Below, in pieces: positions 1-8,505 of a DNA stretch of 64,000 nt (position 1 is the stretch's first letter; each line of letters starts with the position of its first letter). Below the pieces are notes generated by a model. That model was not told where the DNA came from. It was given only the letters and a program-made list of their open reading frames with translations, and made no database searches. Source of the DNA: Geodermatophilus sp. DSM 44513 (GTDB lineage Bacteria; Actinomycetota; Actinomycetes; Mycobacteriales; Geodermatophilaceae). The stretch covers positions 434,001 through 498,000 of the forward strand of contig NZ_CP135963.1 of assembly GCF_032460525.1 (NCBI RefSeq). Reading direction: 5' to 3'. The translations under genes were made by a program, and so were the position numbers.

Positions 1-50
1 CCGGGCGGTGGTCGGACCTGGTCAACGAGTGGGGCCACCTCGCCGGGTGA
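1..50 (+). CDS. C-terminal tail of a gene cut by the window edge
   Basis: The frame starting at base 3 reads GRWSDLVNEWGHLAG and stops at TGA 48-50. Only 15 codons are visible, so no family can be named. Codon use fits the neighbouring coding DNA, and the stop is followed by a dispersed palindrome, as at several other gene ends in this window. It could be a chance open frame. Confidence 0.35.
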   Translation, partial: GRWSDLVNEWGHLAG

Positions 51-356
51 GGCCGCGCGCTCGCCGGCGAGACGCCGGGGGCCGGTCGTGGTGGCGCGGG
101 TGCTCGTGCTCTGCCCACGGTGGTGGGCAGAGCACGAGTGTCCACGAGCAGGGGTGCTGGCCGCCGTCCCGACCCGGCATGGACGGCGCCGCCGTCCGCG
201 CGGGGTGGTGTGGGGGCGGGGGGCCGGTCCTGGCGGTCTGGCCGCGTTGGTCGATCCACCCAGCGTTGGGTGGCCACTCGTTGCCGGCTGCCCCCGCCCG
301 TGACCACTGTGACCCCGGTCACTCCCGCCGGTCAAGACCGGCCCCGGCGTGTCGGC
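51..356. other. Gene-free stretch holding one 36-bp palindrome
   Basis: No convincing coding region lies between the truncated upstream gene and the convergent oxidase gene that ends at 357. The only structure I see is the 36-bp palindrome at 103-138. The open frames that cross this stretch look like high-GC artefacts, without a plausible ribosome binding site or family resemblance. Confidence 0.6.
103..138. repeat. 36-bp dispersed palindrome, copy 1
   Basis: Left arm CTCGTGCTCTGCCCAC, 4-nt loop GGTG, and a perfect 16-bp complementary right arm. The same 36-bp element occurs at 10870, 23938, 24003, 50844, 62631 and 62697. Here it lies 53 bp downstream of a stop codon. Confidence 0.95.
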
Positions 357-1676
357 TCAGCCGACCCGCCGCAGCACGTCCGGGGTGAGCTGGCCGACGG
401 CGGTGTGCCCGGTGAGCCCCAGCGTCAGGTCGAACTCGCCCAGCACGTCGGACACCACCTGGCGCACGCCCTCCTCGCCGGCCAGGGCCAGCCCCCACGC
501 GTACGGCCGGCCGAGCAGCACCGCCCGGGCGCCGAGGGCCACCGCGGTGAGCACGTCGGCGCCGCTGCGCACCCCGCTGTCCAGCAGCACCGGTGCGCGG
601 TCGCCGACCGCGGCCACCACCTCGGGCAGGGCGTCCAGCGCGGCGATCGAGCGGTCCACCTGCCGGCCGCCGTGGGTGCTGACCACCACGCCGTCCACGC
701 CCTCGTCCACCGCCCGCCGCGCGTCGTCGGGGTGCAGCACCCCCTTGAGCACGATCGGCAGCCGGGTGCGGGCCCGAAGCCACGCCAGGTCGGCCCAGGT
801 GATCGAGGGCCGGGAGTAGATGGACAGGAAGGTCTCGACGGCGGCCCGGGGCAGCGGGGAGCGCAGGTTGTCCAGCAGCGGGCCCGGCCAGGCCCGCGCC
901 ATGCCGACCAGCGCCCGGACGGCGGACAGCGTCGGCCGGGGCTGGCGGTCCCGCCGCGCCGCGGCGCCCGGCTCGGTGGGTGCGGGGGCGGCGGCGCGCT
1001 CCCGGACCAGCCGCCGGAACACCGGGTCGGAGGTGTACTGCGCGATGCCCTTCCCCAGCGCGAAGGGCAGGTGGCCCAGGTCCAGGTCGCGGGGGCGCCA
1101 GCCGAGCATCGTGGTGTCCAGGGTGACCACCAGCGCGTCGCAGCCGCTGGCCTCCGCCCGCCCGACCAGGCTCTCCACCAGCTCGTCGGACGTCGACCAG
1201 TACAGCTGGGACCACCGCGGGGCGGGGTGGGGGGCCTGGTCCATCGCCGCGGCGCACTCCTCCATGGGCACCGAGGCCTGGTTGGAGAAGACCATCGGCA
1301 CCCCGAGGGACGCCGCGGCGCGGGCGACCGCGAGGTCGGCGGCCGGGTGCACCAGCTCCAGCGCCCCGACCGGGCCGAGCAGCAGCGGGGCGGGCAGCCG
1401 CCGGCCGAGGAGCTCCACCGAGGTGTCCCGGGCGCTGACGTCGCGCAGCACCCGGGGGACGAGGACCCAGCGGTCGAAGGCGGCGCGGTTGGCCCGCTGG
1501 GTGGCCTCCTCGCCGGCCCCACCCGCGACGTAGGCGTACGCCCGGGCCCCCAGCCGCGCGCGGGCGCGGCGCTGCAGCGCCCGCGCGGCGGTGGGCACGA
1601 GCGGCCGGCGCCCGTACACCCCCGCGCGGTAGACCTCGTCCTGCCGGCGGCGACCGGTGCCCGCTGCTGAGTCCAC
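357..1676 (-). CDS. FMN-dependent alpha-hydroxy-acid dehydrogenase (lactate 2-monooxygenase-like)
   Basis: A 439-aa TIM-barrel flavoprotein of the family that oxidises L-2-hydroxy acids such as lactate to 2-oxo acids. Visible marks are the N-terminal [14 protein letters not shown] stretch (around residues 45-60), [18 protein letters not shown] in the middle, and the active-site block STHGGRQVD. The His and Arg of that block are the family's catalytic base and substrate-binding residue. The FMN-phosphate segment [20 protein letters not shown] follows. The length and the long insert before the active-site block resemble lactate 2-monooxygenase more than the shorter lactate dehydrogenase LldD. 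The exact substrate cannot be read from sequence. The start is GTG; the gene is divergent from the secreted protein gene at 1861 and stands alone. Confidence 0.88.
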   Translation of the reverse strand: MDSAAGTGRRRQDEVYRAGVYGRRPLVPTAARALQRRARARLGARAYAYVAGGAGEEATQRANRAAFDRWVLVPRVLRDVSARDTSVELLGRRLPAPLLLGPVGALELVHPAADLAVARAAASLGVPMVFSNQASVPMEECAAAMDQAPHPAPRWSQLYWSTSDELVESLVGRAEASGCDALVVTLDTTMLGWRPRDLDLGHLPFALGKGIAQYTSDPVFRRLVRERAAAPAPTEPGAAARRDRQPRPTLSAVRALVGMARAWPGPLLDNLRSPLPRAAVETFLSIYSRPSITWADLAWLRARTRLPIVLKGVLHPDDARRAVDEGVDGVVVSTHGGRQVDRSIAALDALPEVVAAVGDRAPVLLDSGVRSGADVLTAVALGARAVLLGRPYAWGLALAGEEGVRQVVSDVLGEFDLTLGLTGHTAVGQLTPDVLRRVG

Positions 1677-1860
1677 GGGGGCACCGTAGTGAGCGCGGGA
1701 TCACAGCCCGTCGCGCGGGGCGGCCCCGACTCTCCGCCGACACGCCGGGGCGACACGCGCCACCGGCGTGGGATCGGACCACCTCGGGCCCGGTCACCTG
1801 CATCATGGTCGGCACCGGGGCGCCGTCGGCACCTCGGCGCGGCAGCAGGGGGACGTGCAC

Positions 1861-2514
1861 GTGCAGGTGGCCACCAGGCCGGCACCCGTGGCGGTGCTCG
1901 GTGTCCTGTCCGCCGCGCTGTTCTGCGCCGGTGTCGCCCTGGCCGGCCCCGCGGCCGCCGTCGACCACGCGGCGCTCCCCGACGCCCGCGTCACCCACGG
2001 CCCCAGCTGCCGGCCGGGCGGGGTGGTCGTCGAGGTGACCGCCGGCACCGCCGGCTACGCGGTCACGCTGGCGACCGTGCGCCGTCCCGCAGGGGAGGAC
2101 GCCGCCGAGCTCGCCCCGGGTGCCGTGGTCGTGCTGCGCACGGGGCCGGTCGACTGGGGGGAGACCGTCGACCCGTACCTGGAGTACGTCCCGCTGGACG
2201 GTTCGGGCCCCGGCCACGTCGACGACCTGACCGGCTTCGACTTCACCCGCCCGGCGGCCGGGGAGTGCGCCGCCATCTCCGGTGCCGCGGTGGTGCCCGC
2301 GCTGGAGGGGCCGTCGGGCGGGGATCCCGCGGGGTCGCCGGTCGTCACCGTCGCCACCCAGCAGGTCTCTGCCGGGGAGGACGGCGAGAGCCGCTGGCCG
2401 CTGCTCGCCGCCGGCGGGGTGCTGCTCGCCGCGGGTGCCGGGGCCGCGGTCGTCTCCGGGAGCCGCCGGCCGGGTGGCCGCCCGCGGTCGTCGCCGCCCC
2501 TCGGGAGCGCCTGA
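1861..2514 (+). CDS. Secreted, C-terminally anchored protein of unknown function
   Basis: A 217-aa protein I do not recognise. It opens with a typical Sec signal peptide (about residues 1-33, hydrophobic LGVLSAALFCAGVALAG, then a PAAA cleavage region). A polar extracellular domain of about 140 residues with two cysteines (in SCRPG and GECAA) follows. It ends with a hydrophobic segment (WPLLAAGGVLLAAGAGAAVV) and an arginine-rich tail, so it is probably membrane-anchored with the domain outside. The cysteines may form a disulfide. I chose GTG 1861 because a purine-rich AGGGGGAC lies about 8 nt upstream; GTG 1855 and an ATG further up are less well placed. The MarR gene follows 25 bp downstream on the same strand. 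Confidence 0.7.
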   Translation: MQVATRPAPVAVLGVLSAALFCAGVALAGPAAAVDHAALPDARVTHGPSCRPGGVVVEVTAGTAGYAVTLATVRRPAGEDAAELAPGAVVVLRTGPVDWGETVDPYLEYVPLDGSGPGHVDDLTGFDFTRPAAGECAAISGAAVVPALEGPSGGDPAGSPVVTVATQQVSAGEDGESRWPLLAAGGVLLAAGAGAAVVSGSRRPGGRPRSSPPLGSA

Positions 2515-2539
2515 GCGCGCCGTCGGCGACGATGGACCG

Positions 2540-3055
2540 GTGGCCCGCCCCGACGACGTCCCGGCGCTCGACGTGACCGCCGGGCCGGTCCCCGGGGACG
2601 TGGCCGACGTCCCCGGCGTGGCGCCGACCCCGGCCGAGACGTGGCTGCGCATCGTGCAGGTGCACGACCGGATCACCCGCCGCGTCGACTCCGCGCTGCA
2701 CCGGCGGCACGACCTCTCCCTCACCGGGTACGAGGCACTGCGGCGGATCGCCGAGGCGCCCGGCGAGCGGGCCTCCATGGGCGAGGTGGCCGAGGCGCTC
2801 GGCATCTCGCGGGCCGGGGTGACCAGCACGGTGACCCGCCTGGTGGCCGGGGGCTACGTCGTCCGTGAGCGGTCCTCCGGCGACCGGCGGCTGCTGCACG
2901 CCCGGCTCACCCCCGCCGGCCGGGCCAAGGTCGAGGACGCCCGGCTGACCCACGACGGCCTGGTGGCCCACCTGCTCACCCTGCTGGGGGACGACGCCGC
3001 CGTGGTCACCGACGCCCTCGCCCGGGTGTCCGCCGCCGCCCGCACCCGCCGCTGA
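2540..3055 (+). CDS. MarR-family transcriptional regulator
   Basis: A 171-aa protein whose C-terminal 130 residues form a MarR winged helix-turn-helix. It has a recognition region MGEVAEALGISRAGVTSTV, then the wing residues VRERSSGDRRLLHARLT, which include the D-R-R turn typical of the family. Such proteins bind DNA as dimers and usually repress nearby or divergent genes, often releasing on small phenolic ligands. The acidic first ~35 residues are not part of the domain, and GTG 2600 or 2618 are possible later starts. It follows the secreted protein gene closely and may be cotranscribed. A hairpin of the second dispersed family sits directly after its stop. Confidence 0.85.
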   Translation: MARPDDVPALDVTAGPVPGDVADVPGVAPTPAETWLRIVQVHDRITRRVDSALHRRHDLSLTGYEALRRIAEAPGERASMGEVAEALGISRAGVTSTVTRLVAGGYVVRERSSGDRRLLHARLTPAGRAKVEDARLTHDGLVAHLLTLLGDDAAVVTDALARVSAAARTRR

Positions 3056-3059
3056 CGAA

Positions 3060-3115
3060 GGACCCCCCTGCCCCCCACCACTCGCACGCTCGCGGCGGGG
3101 CCCTGCAGGGGGGCC
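3060..3115 (+). terminator. Stop-proximal GC hairpin, family 2 copy A
   Basis: Arms CCCCCCTGC (3063-3071) and GCAGGGGGG (3105-3113) are extended by GG/CC and enclose a core CTCGCACGCTCGCGGCG. It begins 5 nt after the marR stop. Related hairpins follow recR (32609) and the oligopeptide ATPase gene (38875). It has no U-tract, so a terminator role is inferred from position and structure. Confidence 0.6.
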
Positions 3116-3187
3116 ACCTGCAGACGGGTGGCGGTCACTTCAAGCCCGTAGTGTTTCCGCTACACCCGGGGCGGGCAGGACGCGATC

Positions 3188-4687
3188 ATGCAGGGAGGGC
3201 TCGCGCAGTGCTCGGTGGTCGTGCCGACGGTCGGCCGGCCGTCGCTCGACGTGCTGCTCGACGCCCTCGCCCGGGCCCCGGGTCCGCGCCCGGCCGAGCT
3301 GGTGCTGGTCGACGACCGGCCCGCCGGTGGGCCGCTGAGCCCGGAGCGCCCCGGGCTGCCGCCGGTGCGGGTGCTGCGCACCGGCGGCGGCGGTCCGGCC
3401 CGCGCCCGCAACCTCGGCTGGCGGAGCGTGCGCACCGCCTGGGTGGCCTTCCTCGACGACGACGTGGTCCCCGACCCCGACTGGTACCAGCGGCTGGCCG
3501 CTGACCTCACGGCCCTCGCTCCGGACGTGGCCGGCAGCCAGGGCCGGGTGCGGGTGCCCCTGCCGGCCGACCGCCGCCCCACCGACTGGGAGCGCGGCAC
3601 CGCCGGGCTGGCCACCAGCTCCTGGATCACCGCCGACCTCGCCTACCGGCGCAGCGCGCTGGCCGCGGTCGGCGGCTTCGACGAGCGCTTCCCCCGCGCC
3701 TTCCGCGAGGACTCCGACCTGGCGCTGCGGGTCATGGACACCGGCGCCCGGCTGGTCCGCGGGCAGCGGTGGATCACCCACCCGGTCCGCCCGGTCGACC
3801 GCTGGGTGAGCCTGCGCGTGCAGGCGGGCAACGCCGACGACGTCCTCATGCGCCGGCTGCACGGCCGCGACTGGCGGGAGCGCGCCGACGCCCCGCTGGG
3901 CCGCCGCCCCCAGCACCTGGCGGTGACCGCGGCCGCGCTGGCCGCGGTCGGGCTCGCCGTGGCCCGCCGGCCGCGCGCCGCCGCGCTGGCCGCGCTCGCC
4001 TGGGCCGCCGGCACCGCCGAGTTCGCCTGGGCCCGGATCGCCCCCGGCCCGCGGGACCGCGCCGAGGTGACCACCATGCTGGCCACCAGCGCGCTCATCC
4101 CGCCGCTGGCCACCGGGCACTGGCTGCGCGGCGTCGTCCGGCACGTCGGCGTGCGCCCCTGGCGGGGGCTGCCCGACCTGGTGCTGTTCGACCGCGACGG
4201 CACCCTGGTCCGCGACTACCCGTACAACGGCGACCCGGAGTTCGTGCGGCCGGTGCCCGGCGCGCGGGAGGCCGTCGACGCGCTGCGCGCCCGCGGCGTG
4301 CGGCTCGGCGTGGTGAGCAACCAGTCCGGCGTGGCCCGGGGGCTCATCACCCGCGCGCAGGTGGACGCCTGCATGGCCCGGCTCGAGGAGCTGCTCGGCC
4401 CGTTCGAGACGATCCAGGTCTGCCCGCACGGCCCGGACGACGGCTGCTCGTGCCGCAAGCCCGCCCCCGGCATGGTCAAGGCCGCCTGCGCCGAGCTGGA
4501 CGTCGACCCGGCGCGCACCGTGGTCGTCGGCGACATCGGCGCGGACGTCGAGGCGGCCGCCGCGGCCGGGGCGGTCGGTGTCCTCGTCCCGACCCCGGTC
4601 ACCAGGACGGCGGAGATCGCCGCCGCCCCGCTCGCGGTGCGCTCGCTCGCCGAGGCCGTGGACCTCGTCCTGGCGGGGGAGTGGTGA
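3188..4687 (+). CDS. Fusion: family 2 glycosyltransferase + GmhB-type heptose bisphosphate phosphatase
   Basis: A 499-aa two-enzyme protein. Residues about 1-210 are a GT2 (GT-A fold) transferase: CSVVVPT strand, LVLVDDRP, the DxD-like FLDDDVVPDPDWY, and FREDSDLALRV near its end. Hydrophobic stretches at about 240-310 suggest membrane association. Residues about 330-499 are a HAD-IIIA phosphatase of the GmhB type: nucleophile motif LFDRDGTLV, VSNQSGVARG, the zinc-loop cysteines and histidine in CPHGPDDGCSCRKPAPGM, and VVGDIGADVEAA. GmhB removes the C7 phosphate from D-glycero-D-manno-heptose 1,7-bisphosphate. This is the first gene of a run of seven with 4-nt overlaps, so the phosphatase fits with GmhA and HldE downstream. 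The two domains are normally separate proteins. The acceptor of the GT2 domain is unknown. Confidence 0.88.
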   Translation: MQGGLAQCSVVVPTVGRPSLDVLLDALARAPGPRPAELVLVDDRPAGGPLSPERPGLPPVRVLRTGGGGPARARNLGWRSVRTAWVAFLDDDVVPDPDWYQRLAADLTALAPDVAGSQGRVRVPLPADRRPTDWERGTAGLATSSWITADLAYRRSALAAVGGFDERFPRAFREDSDLALRVMDTGARLVRGQRWITHPVRPVDRWVSLRVQAGNADDVLMRRLHGRDWRERADAPLGRRPQHLAVTAAALAAVGLAVARRPRAAALAALAWAAGTAEFAWARIAPGPRDRAEVTTMLATSALIPPLATGHWLRGVVRHVGVRPWRGLPDLVLFDRDGTLVRDYPYNGDPEFVRPVPGAREAVDALRARGVRLGVVSNQSGVARGLITRAQVDACMARLEELLGPFETIQVCPHGPDDGCSCRKPAPGMVKAACAELDVDPARTVVVGDIGADVEAAAAAGAVGVLVPTPVTRTAEIAAAPLAVRSLAEAVDLVLAGEW

Positions 4688-5685
4688 CCGGCACCGTCCT
4701 GGTCGCCCGGCTGGACTCCGTCGGCGACGTGCTGGTCCAGGGCCCCCTGGTGCGCGCGGTCGCGCACGGCGCCGACCGGGTCGTCTTCCTGGCCGGCCCG
4801 GCCGGGGCCGAGGCGGCCCGCCTGCTGCCCGGGGTCGACGAGGTGTGGACGTGGGCCTGCCCGTGGATCCTCGGCGACCCCCCGACGGTCGACGCCGACG
4901 ACCTGGCCGCGCTGACCGGGCGGGTGCGGGCGTTGGCGCCCGACGCGGCGGTCATCAGCACGTCGTTCCACCAGTCGCCGCTGCCGCTCGCGCTGCTGCT
5001 GCGCGCCGCCGGGGTGCCGCGCATCTCGGCGACCAGCGTCGACTACCCCGGCGCGCTGCTCGACGTCCGCCACCGGGTCGACGACGACGTCCCGGAGCCC
5101 GAGCGGGCGCTGTCCCTGGCCCGCGCCGCCGGCTTCGACCTGCCGGCCGGCGACGACGGCCGGCTCGCCGTCCGCCGGCCCCTGCCGCCGGTGCCGCAGG
5201 AGCCGGGCTACGTCGTCCTGCACCCGGGGGCCAGCGTCCCGGCCCGGGCCTGGCCGGCGCACCGCTGCGCGGAGGCGGTCGAGGCGCTGGCCGACGCCGG
5301 CCACCGGGTGCTGGTCACCGGCGGGCCGGGGGAGCGGGCGCTCAGCGCGGCCGTCGCCGGCACCCGGGGCGTCGACCTCGGCGGTGCCCTGGACCTCGCC
5401 GGGCTGGCCGCCGTGCTCGACGGTGCCGCCGCGGTCGTCGTCGGCAACACCGGCCCGGCGCACCTGGCCGCCGCCGTCGGGACGCCGGTCGTCTCGCTGT
5501 TCTCCCCGGTCGTCCCGGCCGCGCGGTGGGCCCCGTACGGCGTGCCCACGGTGCTGCTCGGCGACCAGGACGCCCCCTGCCGGCTGACCCGGGCCCGCGC
5601 GTGCCCGGTGGCCGGCCACCCGTGCCTGACGTCGGTGACCGCGGCCGACGTCGTGGCCGCAGTCGAGAAGGTGGTCGCCGCGTGA
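4684..5685 (+). CDS. Family 9 glycosyltransferase (heptosyltransferase-like)
   Basis: A 333-aa GT-B enzyme of family GT9, which contains the LPS heptosyltransferases that use ADP-heptose. Visible are the N-terminal VARLDSVGDVLVQGPLVRAV, the mid-protein VVLHPGASVPARAWP that opens the donor-binding domain, and VVVGNTGPAHLAAAVGTPVVSLF, the family's D/N-TG-xx-HLA-A signature. A cysteine-containing C-terminal segment (CRLTRARACPVAGHPCL), common in heptosyltransferases, follows. GTG 4684 overlaps the upstream stop by 4 nt. This organism type has no LPS, so the acceptor is unknown. Linkage to heptose synthesis genes supports a heptose donor. Confidence 0.85.
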   Translation: MTGTVLVARLDSVGDVLVQGPLVRAVAHGADRVVFLAGPAGAEAARLLPGVDEVWTWACPWILGDPPTVDADDLAALTGRVRALAPDAAVISTSFHQSPLPLALLLRAAGVPRISATSVDYPGALLDVRHRVDDDVPEPERALSLARAAGFDLPAGDDGRLAVRRPLPPVPQEPGYVVLHPGASVPARAWPAHRCAEAVEALADAGHRVLVTGGPGERALSAAVAGTRGVDLGGALDLAGLAAVLDGAAAVVVGNTGPAHLAAAVGTPVVSLFSPVVPAARWAPYGVPTVLLGDQDAPCRLTRARACPVAGHPCLTSVTAADVVAAVEKVVAA

Positions 5686-6662
5686 GGGTCCTGCTCTGGC
5701 ACGTGCACGGCTCGTGGACGACGGCGTTCGTCCAGGGCCGGCACGAGTACCTGCTGCCCGTCGTCCCCGGCCGGGGCCCCGACGGGCTCGGCCGGGCGCG
5801 CACCTGGGACTGGCCGGCGTCCGCCCGCGAGGTGACGCCGGAGCAGCTGCGCGACGAGCACGTCGACGTGGTCGTCCTGCAGCGGACCCGCGACCTGCAG
5901 TTGGTGCGGCAGTGGCTGGGCCGCGAGCCCGGCCGCGACCTGCCCGCGGTCTTCCTGGAGCACAACGCGCCGGGGCTGGAGCCCGACGACGGGCCGGTGC
6001 CGCACACCCGCCACCCGCTGGCCGACCAGGACCGCATCCCGATCGTCCACGTCACGCACTTCAACGAGCTGTTCTACGACAACGGCCGCGCCCCCACGAC
6101 GGTGGTCGAGCACGGCGTCGTTGACCCCGGCGAGCGCTGGACCGGTGAGCTGGCCCGCGCCGCCGTCGTCACCAACGACCCGGTCCGCCGGGGCCGCACC
6201 GTGGGCGCCGACCTGCTGCCCGGCCTGGCCGCGGTCGCGCCGGTCGACGTCTTCGGCATGGGGCTGGCCGGGCTGCACGAGCGCCACGGCCTGGACCCCC
6301 ACCGGGTCGTGCTGCACGACGACCCGCCGCAGGCGGCCATGCACGCCGAGCTGGCCCGCCGCCGGGTCTACGTGCACCCGGTCCGGTGGACCTCGCTGGG
6401 GCTCTCGCTGATCGAGGCGATGCAGCTGGGCATGCCGGTGGCCGCGCTGGCCACCACCGAGGTGGTCGAGGCGGTGCCGGCCGAGGCTGGTGTCGTCTCC
6501 ACCCGGCCGGCCGTCCTGTGGGACGCCGTCCGCACCTGGCTGCACGACGAGGACGCCGCCCGATCAGCAGGCGAGGCGGCCCGCGCTGCCGCGCTGGAGC
6601 GGTACGGGCTGCTGCGGTTCCTCGCCGACTGGGACGCGCTGCTGGAGGAGGTGGTCCGGTGA
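5682..6662 (+). CDS. Family 4-type glycosyltransferase
   Basis: A 326-aa GT-B glycosyltransferase with a recognisable C-terminal donor half: VDVFGMGLAGL, then VHPVRWTSLGLSLIEAMQLGMPVAALATTEVVEAVP, the E-x7-E region that grips the nucleotide sugar in GT4. The N-terminal half is less typical, with short elements such as VFLEHNAPGLEP where other GT4 enzymes have longer acceptor domains. It starts at GTG 5682, overlapping the GT9 stop by 4 nt, and is overlapped in turn by the next GT4 gene. It presumably adds one sugar to the same heptose-containing glycan. Donor and linkage cannot be predicted. Confidence 0.8.
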   Translation: MRVLLWHVHGSWTTAFVQGRHEYLLPVVPGRGPDGLGRARTWDWPASAREVTPEQLRDEHVDVVVLQRTRDLQLVRQWLGREPGRDLPAVFLEHNAPGLEPDDGPVPHTRHPLADQDRIPIVHVTHFNELFYDNGRAPTTVVEHGVVDPGERWTGELARAAVVTNDPVRRGRTVGADLLPGLAAVAPVDVFGMGLAGLHERHGLDPHRVVLHDDPPQAAMHAELARRRVYVHPVRWTSLGLSLIEAMQLGMPVAALATTEVVEAVPAEAGVVSTRPAVLWDAVRTWLHDEDAARSAGEAARAAALERYGLLRFLADWDALLEEVVR

Positions 6663-7861
6663 TCGTGGACCTGGTCAGCGAGCACGCCAGCCCGCTCGCC
6701 GCCATCGGCGGGGTGGACGCCGGCGGGCAGAACGTGCACGTCGCCGCCCTGGCCGCGGGCCTGGCCCGCCGCGGGCACACGGTGACCGTGCACACCCGCC
6801 GGGAGGACCCGGACGCCCCCGACCGGGTGACCACCGCCGACGGCTACGACGTCGCACACGTCGCCGCGGGCCCCGAGCGGGTGCTGCAGAAGGACGCGCT
6901 CCTGCGGCACATGCCGGAGTTCGCCTCCGTGCTGCGCCGGGAGTGGGCGCGGCGGCCCCCGGACTTGGTGCACGCGCACTTCTGGATGAGCGGGCTGGCC
7001 GCGGTCGCCGCCGCGGGGCCGGTGCCGGTCCTGCAGACCTTCCACGCGCTGGGCTCGGTCAAGCGCCGCCACCAGGGCGTCGCCGACACCTCCCCGCCGA
7101 ACCGCGTCGAGCTGGAGCGGTCGCTGTGCCGCACCGTCGCACACGTGGTGGCCACCTGCTCCGACGAGGTCTTCGAGCTGCGCCGGCTGGGCCTGGACAG
7201 CGACCGCGCCTCGATCGTGCCCTGCGGCGTGGACACCGCGGTGTTCACCCCGCGCGGCCCGGTGGCCCCCCGCGGGGAGCGGGCGCGGCTGCTGGTCCTC
7301 GGCCGGCTGGTCGAGCGCAAGGGCCAGGAGGACGCCGTCCGCGCGCTGGCCGCCGTCCCCGGTGCGGAGCTGGTCGTCGTCGGCGGCCCGCCGGCCGGCC
7401 GGCTGGACGACGACCCGGAGGTGCGCCGGCTGCGCGCGGTCGCCGCCTCCCTCGGTGTCGCCGACCGGCTCGTGTTCACCGGCGCCGTGGCCCGGGCCGA
7501 CGTCCCGGCCTGGATCCGCTCGGCCGACGTGGTGCTCGCCGTGCCCTGGTACGAGCCGTTCGGCATCACCCCGCTGGAGGCGATGGCCTGCGGCCGCCCC
7601 GTGGTCGCCACCGCGGTCGGCGGGCTGCAGGACTCCGTCGCCGACGGCGTCACCGGCGAGCTGGTGCCGCCGCGGGACCCCGTCCGGCTGGGCGCGGTGC
7701 TCTCGGCGCTGCTCGCCGACGACGCCCGCCGCGCCGTGTACGGCGCGGCCGGCGTCCGGCGCGCCCGCGCCCGCTACCGGTGGGCCCGCGTGGTCGCCGA
7801 CACCGAGTCCGTCTACCGGCAGGTCCTGGCCCGCCGCACCCCCGTGGAGGTCGCCCGATGA
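6659..7861 (+). CDS. Family 4 glycosyltransferase (MshA/sucrose-synthase-like)
   Basis: A 400-aa GT4 enzyme. The N-terminal domain has GGVDAGGQNVHVAALAAGLARRGH, close to the donor-loop pattern of MshA and sucrose-phosphate synthases. It is followed by DLVHAHFWMSG and TFHALGSVKRRHQG. The C-terminal donor domain has IVPCGVDTAVFTP, VLGRLVERKG and WYEPFGITPLEAMACGRPVVATAVGG with the E-x7-E residues. Similar enzymes transfer sugars from UDP or GDP donors with retention. Its place between another GT4 and gmhA, with 4-nt overlaps on both sides, argues for work on the heptose glycan rather than on mycothiol. Confidence 0.85.
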   Translation: MIVDLVSEHASPLAAIGGVDAGGQNVHVAALAAGLARRGHTVTVHTRREDPDAPDRVTTADGYDVAHVAAGPERVLQKDALLRHMPEFASVLRREWARRPPDLVHAHFWMSGLAAVAAAGPVPVLQTFHALGSVKRRHQGVADTSPPNRVELERSLCRTVAHVVATCSDEVFELRRLGLDSDRASIVPCGVDTAVFTPRGPVAPRGERARLLVLGRLVERKGQEDAVRALAAVPGAELVVVGGPPAGRLDDDPEVRRLRAVAASLGVADRLVFTGAVARADVPAWIRSADVVLAVPWYEPFGITPLEAMACGRPVVATAVGGLQDSVADGVTGELVPPRDPVRLGAVLSALLADDARRAVYGAAGVRRARARYRWARVVADTESVYRQVLARRTPVEVAR

Positions 7862-8505
7862 GTCTCGAGTCCGTGTCGCCCGAGACCTGCACCCACCTGA
7901 CCGGCGCCGACCACGTCGCCTCGCTGACCGCCGCGCTGCGCTCGCTGGACGGCCAGCTCGACGTCCTGGACCGGTGGGGCCGGCAGGTCGCCGACGTGCT
8001 GTGCGCCCCGGAGCGGGGCCGGCTCCTGGCTGCCGGCAACGGCGGCAGCGCGGCGCAGGCGCAGCACCTGACCGCGGAGCTGGTCGGCCGCTACCGGGCC
8101 GACCGGCCGCCGTTCTCCGCGATCTGCCTGACCGCGGAGACCTCCTCGCTGACCGCGATCGCCAACGACTACCCGGCCGACGAGCTGTTCGCCCGCCAGG
8201 TCGAGGCGCACGGGCGGGCCGGGGACGTGCTGGTGCTGCTGTCCACCTCCGGGCGCAGCCCCAACGCCGTCGCCGCCGCCCGGCGGGCCCGCGACTGCGG
8301 CATCACCGTGCTGGCGATGACCGGCCCGGCGCCCAACCCGCTGGCCGCGGCGTGCGACGACGCGGTGTGCATCGACTCCCCGTGGACGGCGACGGTGCAG
8401 GAGTGCCACCTGGTCGCGCTGCACCTGCTCTGCGCGGCCTTCGACGCCGCCGTGCTCGCCGAGCCCGCCCGGGTACCGCAGAGCCGGCTCGGGGTCGCCC
8501 CGTGA
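7858..8505 (+). CDS. gmhA: Sedoheptulose-7-phosphate isomerase GmhA
   Basis: A 215-aa SIS-domain isomerase that converts sedoheptulose 7-phosphate to D-glycero-D-manno-heptose 7-phosphate, the first step of heptose nucleotide synthesis. Key blocks are LAAGNGGSAAQAQHLTAELVGRYR, with the phosphate-binding Gly/Ser residues, the His and the glutamate of TAEL, then VLLSTSGRSPNAV, and QECHLVALHLL with the second active-site histidine. GmhA is cytoplasmic and usually tetrameric. The ATG at 7858 overlaps the upstream stop (ATGA), and hldE follows with another 4-nt overlap. About 20 extra residues at the N-terminus precede the usual family start. Confidence 0.92.
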   Translation: MSLESVSPETCTHLTGADHVASLTAALRSLDGQLDVLDRWGRQVADVLCAPERGRLLAAGNGGSAAQAQHLTAELVGRYRADRPPFSAICLTAETSSLTAIANDYPADELFARQVEAHGRAGDVLVLLSTSGRSPNAVAAARRARDCGITVLAMTGPAPNPLAAACDDAVCIDSPWTATVQECHLVALHLLCAAFDAAVLAEPARVPQSRLGVAP

